Origin: Acanthaster planci
Lineage: Eukaryota > Echinodermata > Asteroidea > Valvatida > Acanthasteridae
Direction: 5' to 3'
Length of the DNA stretch: 47,302 bases
Assembly: GCF_001949145.1 (NCBI RefSeq)
Contig: NW_019091536.1
Coordinates: forward strand, 74,180-121,481
Part shown: piece by piece, positions 43,401 through 47,302 of the stretch
How the letters are laid out: every line of letters starts with the position of its first letter
Numbering within the stretch: position 1 is the stretch's first letter
Notes under the pieces: generated by a model
Databases searched by the model: none
Told to the model about the DNA's origin: nothing
The model's input: only the letters and a program-made list of their open reading frames with translations
Made by a program: the position numbers and the translations under genes

Positions 43401-43826
43401 TATGCATCAGTCTGCTCAGAAAAGAATTTAAAAAGTCATAGGCCTAGGCCTTTTCACATGTCAATGTCATAAATAAGCCTGTGCTGTTCTGATGTAAGAT
43501 TCTGTACATCTGTATCATGAGCACCGGTGTCATGGGTGTCATCCCCCGTTTTCAAATTTCCATGCCCACCACTAGCACTCCCCATCACGCCTATGGGATC
43601 CCCATCCTGGCCCCCCCCCCCTTTCCAGCGCAGAATACGACATTGCTGAAAAGCGGCAGCCTTTTGAGAGGACAAACGGCTTAAAACTTTCGACTTCACT
43701 GAAAGCGAGTCCCTTTCACCGTTGCATTGCCTGTTGTTAAGATGCAGAGCAAGCCAGTAAGGCAAACAATGAGTAAACTGTTAAATCTAGCAGGAATTTT
43801 ACCTGGACCGCACGCGCAGCCGACAT
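40393..43826 (-). CDS. KGD4: KGD4/MRPS36, 2-oxoglutarate dehydrogenase adaptor (4 exons, complete)
   Basis: KGD4 (first named MRPS36) is a small matrix protein that attaches the E3 dihydrolipoamide dehydrogenase to the 2-oxoglutarate dehydrogenase core in the TCA cycle. Four exons of 24, 55, 152 and 24 nt close in phase to 255 nt (84 residues plus TAA); human is 103. The N-terminus MSAARAVQSVRPHIPLIKF matches the human VVQVVKPHTPLIRF block, the middle is Ser/Gly/Thr-rich and low complexity, and the C-terminus LPPKYWRKVITEEEMDYIN plus RGGPE matches the human LPQKYRRK..SQEEMEFIQRGGPE. Two residues (YI) follow the usual GGPE end. The frame is open upstream of the ATG, so the start rests on homology. 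Divergent from NDUFS4. Confidence 0.92.
40689..41040 (+). mobile_element. SINE-like element, family A, copy 2 (plus)
   Basis: Starts AATAATAACAAGCACTTGTA and shows the blocks ATCTCAGCTCCCTGGGGAGT, GTGCTGCCATTTCGG, CACAGGTACCC and TAAAGTGACTTGCC. It ends GAATTCGAACCCCTGACCCT then AACCACTAGGCCACGTGCC. GAATTCGAACCCC resembles a tRNA B box in reverse, so a tRNA origin is possible. It lies in KGD4 intron 3. Confidence 0.7.
41339..41490 (-). CDS. KGD4: KGD4 exon 3 (residues 27-77)
   Basis: Encodes a Ser/Gly/Thr-rich linker and then FTALPPKYWRKVITEEEMDY IN. Reading through the strong donor AAT|GTGAGT would give a false end (GGFE), which by chance looks like the true GGPE end. Confidence 0.92.
41491..42366. 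other. KGD4 intron 2, nothing recognised
   Basis: AT-rich, no repeat family or gene recognised. Confidence 0.6.
42367..42421 (-). CDS. KGD4: KGD4 exon 2 (residues 9-26)
   Basis: Encodes SVRPHIPLIKFRFVKGPL. Acceptor TTTTTTTTCAG, donor G|GTATGA. Too short to be found as an ordinary open frame without homology. Confidence 0.9.
42708..42813. repeat. Weak inverted repeat in KGD4 intron 1
   Basis: AGAGGTTAAAGGGTTAAA near 42708 pairs imperfectly with TTTAACCCTTTGCCCTCCT at 42795-42813. Possibly an old foldback element. Confidence 0.35.
43803..43826 (-). CDS. KGD4: KGD4 coding exon 1 (residues 1-8)
   Basis: Only MSAARAVQ, then donor CAG|GTAAAA. Phase 0. Confidence 0.88.
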
Positions 43827-44013
43827 GTTGACGACGTAGAGGGCGTCCCAGCATCTTACCACTAACGCCAAAGGGCGGCCGTGCAGCGGTACCGCGGCAG
43901 TGGCTCTAGCCAGTTCTCTCATAGAGTCGTGTGTAATTTCTAGCCTAGCCGCAGCCAAAGTGATTTGGTCGCACATATCCACGGTCAGCCGAGTAACACT
44001 ACAAATTGCAATC
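43827..44013. promoter_or_regulatory. Shared divergent promoter of KGD4 and NDUFS4
   Basis: 187 bp separate the two start codons. The DNA is CpG-containing and GC-richer than its surroundings, with no TATA box. The NDUFS4 start context AATCATGGCG resembles a YY1 site over the initiator ATG, and ACTACAAATTGC (44000-44011) resembles a weak ZNF143-type word; both are base matches only. Both strands are open across the region, so upstream in-frame starts cannot be excluded. Part of it (43906-43978) is similar to 46086-46152. Confidence 0.75.
43906..43978 (+). repeat. Duplicated segment, copy 1
   Basis: AGTGGCTC, GAGTCGTGTGTAATTT, AGCC and AGTGATTTGGTC occur in the same order and spacing at 46086-46152. 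Part of the KGD4/NDUFS4 promoter. Confidence 0.5.
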
Positions 44014-44145
44014 ATGGCGTTGTGTCGATGTGCATCGAGATCATCGAATGTTAATATTTTTTGCAGATTTCTCAGCACTTCGCCATGGAGGACATTAAAA
44101 GAGGGCGTACAAGAGACAAGAGTTGATACTTTAAAGGAAAAGAGC
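44014..44145 (+). CDS. NDUFS4: NDUFS4 exon 1 (residues 1-44)
   Basis: Presequence plus [17 protein letters not shown]. Donor AGC|GTAAGT, phase 0. It aligns with the human [21 protein letters not shown] region. Confidence 0.88.
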
Positions 44146-46919
44146 GTAAGTTTTGCTGTGTGAAAACGTGTGGCCTGTGGGCCTTCATATTGTCTAGTTT
44201 CCGGACGTGCCGGACAATCTCGCGGTCGGAGGTTTTTCCAACTTCCATAGTTGGGCAAACATGGCAAAGGGGCAACTCTCCATTCACTTTGTACAAGGAT
44301 TTGCATGTTTTCCTGCAACATGATAAAAATAACTTAAATCTTTTCAGTACAGTGTGGGAGATTTTCATAATAGCTCATAAATACTAAAATAGTGAAAATT
44401 CTGGCACATTTGATGTAGGTTTTACTTAGTCAGTGTTAGTCAATAATTCAGATTTTCTCCATAGTCTAGACTGCAACACTATTTTTGCCCCATTGTCCTT
44501 GAGGTTCGAGTGTGGATTATGGAAGAATAGCCACCAATTGGCCAATCGGAGAGAAGAATCATTGACGTCATCCCGACCGCGAGAATGTCGGACATTGTGG
44601 GCCATGGCTCATACGCCTAACGTGTGACTTGGAACCATTGTTATTTACATGCCGTTCATAATGCCATGTGGTTTTTTAATTGAGCCTTTACGGTAAACAT
44701 ATAAATGTCTGGTAATGCAAATTTTGCTTTTTCAGTCAAATTTTCCTGTGTGTAGTTGTGTAGAGAGACTGAGAGCAACATACATTTTTACTCACCAATC
44801 GCTTGTTTCCACCCGACAACTATTGCACCATTTATTTTCATCATATTGTGCATGCGTCAGGTCATTTTTTAAGCTTGCTCTGCATGTTGGTTTGACAATT
44901 TTCAGAGGCATGTTTTGTGTAACTCCAGTTTCACAGAAATAAATAAATGTATCTGTCACAGGCATGGGCAACACACGTTGCACGTCCTGATGGTGTCAGG
45001 TTACAAGTGACACAGCAAGGACGATTGTGCAATAAAAGCAAGATGCCATCCCTCTGCCTCCGAAAATGGTTGAACTGACATGTGGAACACGAAGGAACAT
45101 GGGCCAAGTTGAATAATAAAGCATGAACACGTTTAAACCTTGCAGATATTTAGGCGTGACACGCTGACCAGCCAGCATACTGTGGCAATGTGCGCACCAA
45201 TAATGTCTAAATTGATTGACAATGATTTAAAGCGGGGATATTGTGAGACATTTTGGGATGTTTTTGTACATGTGCAATGCAAAGCAAACTGATTATTTTG
45301 TCAGAAAACTGGATGTACTGTTGTTTTGAGTGTAAAGCTTGAAATTTCCAAAAGTTTGAAATTGGATGTGAAATAGAGGAGCTACAGCATGCAGTGAAAG
45401 ATAAATTTTAATCACAATGTCCTATTGAGAAAATGACATTCCAAATGAATAGTGCCCTCTCTCATTTATGCATCTTCGTAGACATGATAGACGTGTGATG
45501 GTCACACTTTGCTTTCAGTAGCAGCAGGTAATTTACAAGAAAAATAGGAACATTTCGCTTTAGGCCTCCTTTGCTTTGATTAATTTTGTGGTCATTTTTC
45601 CTTGAAACAATAATTTCACTAATTTGACTTTCGAGGACATGTTATCACTTTCTGATAGCTGATAACCTACAGCAAGGGAAAATTAAGGTACTTGCGACAA
45701 CGTCAGTTCAAAAAATGGCTCCAAGTTTCACACAGTGCTGGTAGAAGACTGGATCATCCAAGCACACAGCCGCAGGCTTAATTCCCAGCTGCAGATTTGC
45801 ATTAATGCATTTAATGACGTCGTCCGGTTAACACATCATTTAATCAGATGGACCTCACCACGGTCTCAGGCATCCCGGAGGAGCACATTAAAACCCGCAA
45901 GGTCCGCATCTTCATCCCAGCCAAGAATGCCATGCAGTCGGGAACCAACAACACCCACCAGTGGAAGCTGGAGTTTGAGACCAGGGAGAGATGGGAGAAC
46001 CCCCTCATGGGCTGGGCTTCCACGTAAGCGAGTTCTCGTCCAGACTCCTGTGCTTTGGCTTGAGATTACGCACAAGTCTGTGGTAGTGGCTCCAATTACT
46101 TCCTTTGGAGTTGTGTATAATTTCAAGCCACAGTCGAGTGATTTGGTCATGGCCTATCCTACATCTAAAATACCCATTCTGACCAGAAGTTCTCCTCAGG
46201 GGCGAAGTCTAGAGATACATGCTGGTTACATCTGTTTAATCAAGCACCCGATGGTCATGTAAAGACATTTGAACAGAAATGGGACGTGTGGGCTCAGCAC
46301 GTGCTATGCTAAGCGTGCATGAACCTGGGCCAGTACGCGGTATGCACTGGTCCAAGGAACATTGCTTGTATTTGTTTATTTCTTTGTTGACCACATCCAA
46401 GAGCTAAAAAAACATTTACAGGGATGGGATAGTATCATATAAATAGAAAAGAATGTGTATGTACAGAATATTAAGACAAATTAAAATAAACTAAAACCTA
46501 AGACATAGGTACCGGCCGAATAACATGGAACAGAAAGTGCACGCAGGCAATGTGTTGTTGGAAAGAGCTGTCACCTGTGAAGAACAAATCTGCGTACACT
46601 GTCCACTTCATCTTTTTTAAGGAATCCTGTTGATCATGCCCAGGAAACGTCATTCTGATTTCATGGCAATGCCCGTGTATCTGTCTGCATGTACCCGAAG
46701 AGAGTCCATGTTCATTTTGTTGACTGACCTCCTTCTCTCCCTTTACTTTCGTATTTATTTTCCCCTTACTGTCTCTCATAAAGCGTTACTTGTCAAAAGA
46801 CAGTTTAAATAACCTAAGAAACTTGTAATATTTGTTTTCATTCAGGGCTGACCCACTCTCCAATGTAGCACTGTCATTTCGCACTAAGGAGGAGGCTGCG
46901 AGTTTTGCCGAAAAGAACG
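44014..46919 (+). CDS. NDUFS4: NDUFS4, complex I subunit (first 3 exons; runs off the window)
   Basis: NDUFS4 is an accessory subunit of the NADH-oxidising arm of mitochondrial complex I. Three exons give 127 residues of about 170. The N-terminus [20 protein letters not shown] is rich in Arg/Ser with no acidic residue, and RFLSTS looks like a processing site, so a matrix presequence is likely. The mature part has [27 protein letters not shown] and [20 protein letters not shown], nearly identical to human. The last part (human WSYD..SWNKRTRVSTK, with the reported C-terminal phosphosite) lies past 47302. An in-frame ATG at 43900 would extend the N-terminus by 38 residues; 44014 was preferred for length. 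Divergent from KGD4. Confidence 0.95.
44146..45847. other. NDUFS4 intron 1, nothing recognised
   Basis: A 1.7 kb AT-rich intron without a recognised repeat or nested gene. Confidence 0.6.
45848..46023 (+). CDS. NDUFS4: NDUFS4 exon 2 (residues 45-102)
   Basis: Encodes [35 protein letters not shown] and [16 protein letters not shown]. Acceptor TTTAATCAG, donor AC|GTAAGC. Confidence 0.96.
46086..46152 (+). repeat. Duplicated segment, copy 2
   Basis: In NDUFS4 intron 2. AGTGGCTCC, GGAGTTGTGTATAATTT, AAGCC and AGTGATTTGGTC match the promoter segment 43906-43978 in order. It may be a short dispersed repeat. Confidence 0.5.
46846..46919 (+). CDS. NDUFS4: NDUFS4 exon 3 (residues 103-127)
   Basis: Encodes [20 protein letters not shown] and AEKN. 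Donor G|GTAAGC. The next exon is outside the window. Confidence 0.95.
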
Positions 46920-47302
46920 GTAAGCAAAACAATGGCTAAACTTTCGTGAGCAGTGGTTGTATAACATCCAACAGTGAACTACTTCATGTGTTGTTTTATT
47001 TGCCGTAATTATTGCATTTTCATTAAAATGTTCATTTGTGTCATTCTATGTAAAACCCACACTCCCTTAAAAAAGTGAACATGTACATGTAAAACAAACC
47101 ATAGTGTCAATTTATCCCAGGTCTGTTAAAGAACGTTTTCCCTTAACCCTTTCGTACCTGGATGCGGCTATAGCCGGTGTAAAAATTGCGATTCTAAGCC
47201 AGCTTTTCAGCTGTTATTCTCGGCCCAAGCTTGAGCAAACACGGTGAAAGAAGGCAGACCCTGGCTCTTGTATATATGGTAATTGGTCTTTGTGCGTAGC
47301 CC
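46920..47302. other. Start of NDUFS4 intron 3
   Basis: AT-rich intron DNA with one ACATGTACATGTA word at about 47080. No exon seen. Confidence 0.7.

Noticed and set aside
43900-44013. Upstream in-frame extension of NDUFS4 from an ATG at 43900
   Set aside because: It would add 38 residues before a presequence that already fits. The human N-terminus is short, and it would occupy most of the shared promoter. Not excluded, only less likely.
43737-44321. A 194-codon minus-strand open frame across the KGD4/NDUFS4 promoter
   Set aside because: It reads through the KGD4 donor and antisense to NDUFS4 exon 1. It has no recognisable domain, and GC-richer promoter DNA often lacks stops by chance.
46350-46500. 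Possible minus-strand LINE tail around TTTGTTTATTTCTTTGTTG
   Set aside because: Only a short AT-rich resemblance; no tandem tail or coding piece to support it.
1-47302. Prokaryotic features: operons, CRISPR, phage, tRNA clusters
   Set aside because: All coding regions are intron-split animal genes. No arrays or bacterial gene organisation are present.

Overview
The window is nuclear DNA of an animal. Genes are split by GT-AG introns, intergenic and intronic DNA is AT-rich, and there are many dispersed repeats and two assembly gaps. The dense TACATGTA-type sequence, the non-LTR retrotransposon debris and the protein similarities suggest a marine invertebrate, most likely a deuterostome such as an echinoderm, hemichordate or amphioxus. 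I cannot fix the species. I assembled four protein-coding genes exon by exon; in every case the splice phases close without forcing.

Layout. (1) 2755-25680, minus: a complete 16-exon GBA2 (non-lysosomal glucosylceramidase, GH116), 865 codons. Its predicted nucleophile Glu476 and acid/base Asp626 are 150 residues apart, the same spacing as the human pair. (2) 31024-37520, plus: a complete 8-exon RGP1 (RAB6 exchange-factor subunit), 390 codons, head-to-head with GBA2 as I recall the human 9p13.3 order. (3) 40393-43826, minus: a complete 4-exon KGD4/MRPS36 (2-oxoglutarate dehydrogenase adaptor), 84 codons, with 24-nt coding segments in its first and last exons. (4) 44014 to beyond 46919, plus: the first three exons of NDUFS4 (complex I). 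KGD4 and NDUFS4 are divergent, with only 187 bp between start codons, so two mitochondrial matrix proteins appear to share one promoter. RGP1 and KGD4 converge tail to tail.

The non-coding part holds a pair of related foldback elements with 12-13 bp target duplications (11202-11409, 15529-15634), a pogo/Tc1-like MITE (17406-18069), a decayed reverse transcriptase (28757-29668), two SINE-like families each with copies here, a ~97 bp minisatellite that surrounds an assembly gap in an RGP1 intron, several further long inverted repeats, and a saturation of palindromic TACATGTA words in the GBA2 introns. I saw no tRNA, rRNA, CRISPR or prokaryotic system. The most original signals are the foldback family and the KGD4/NDUFS4 divergent pair.
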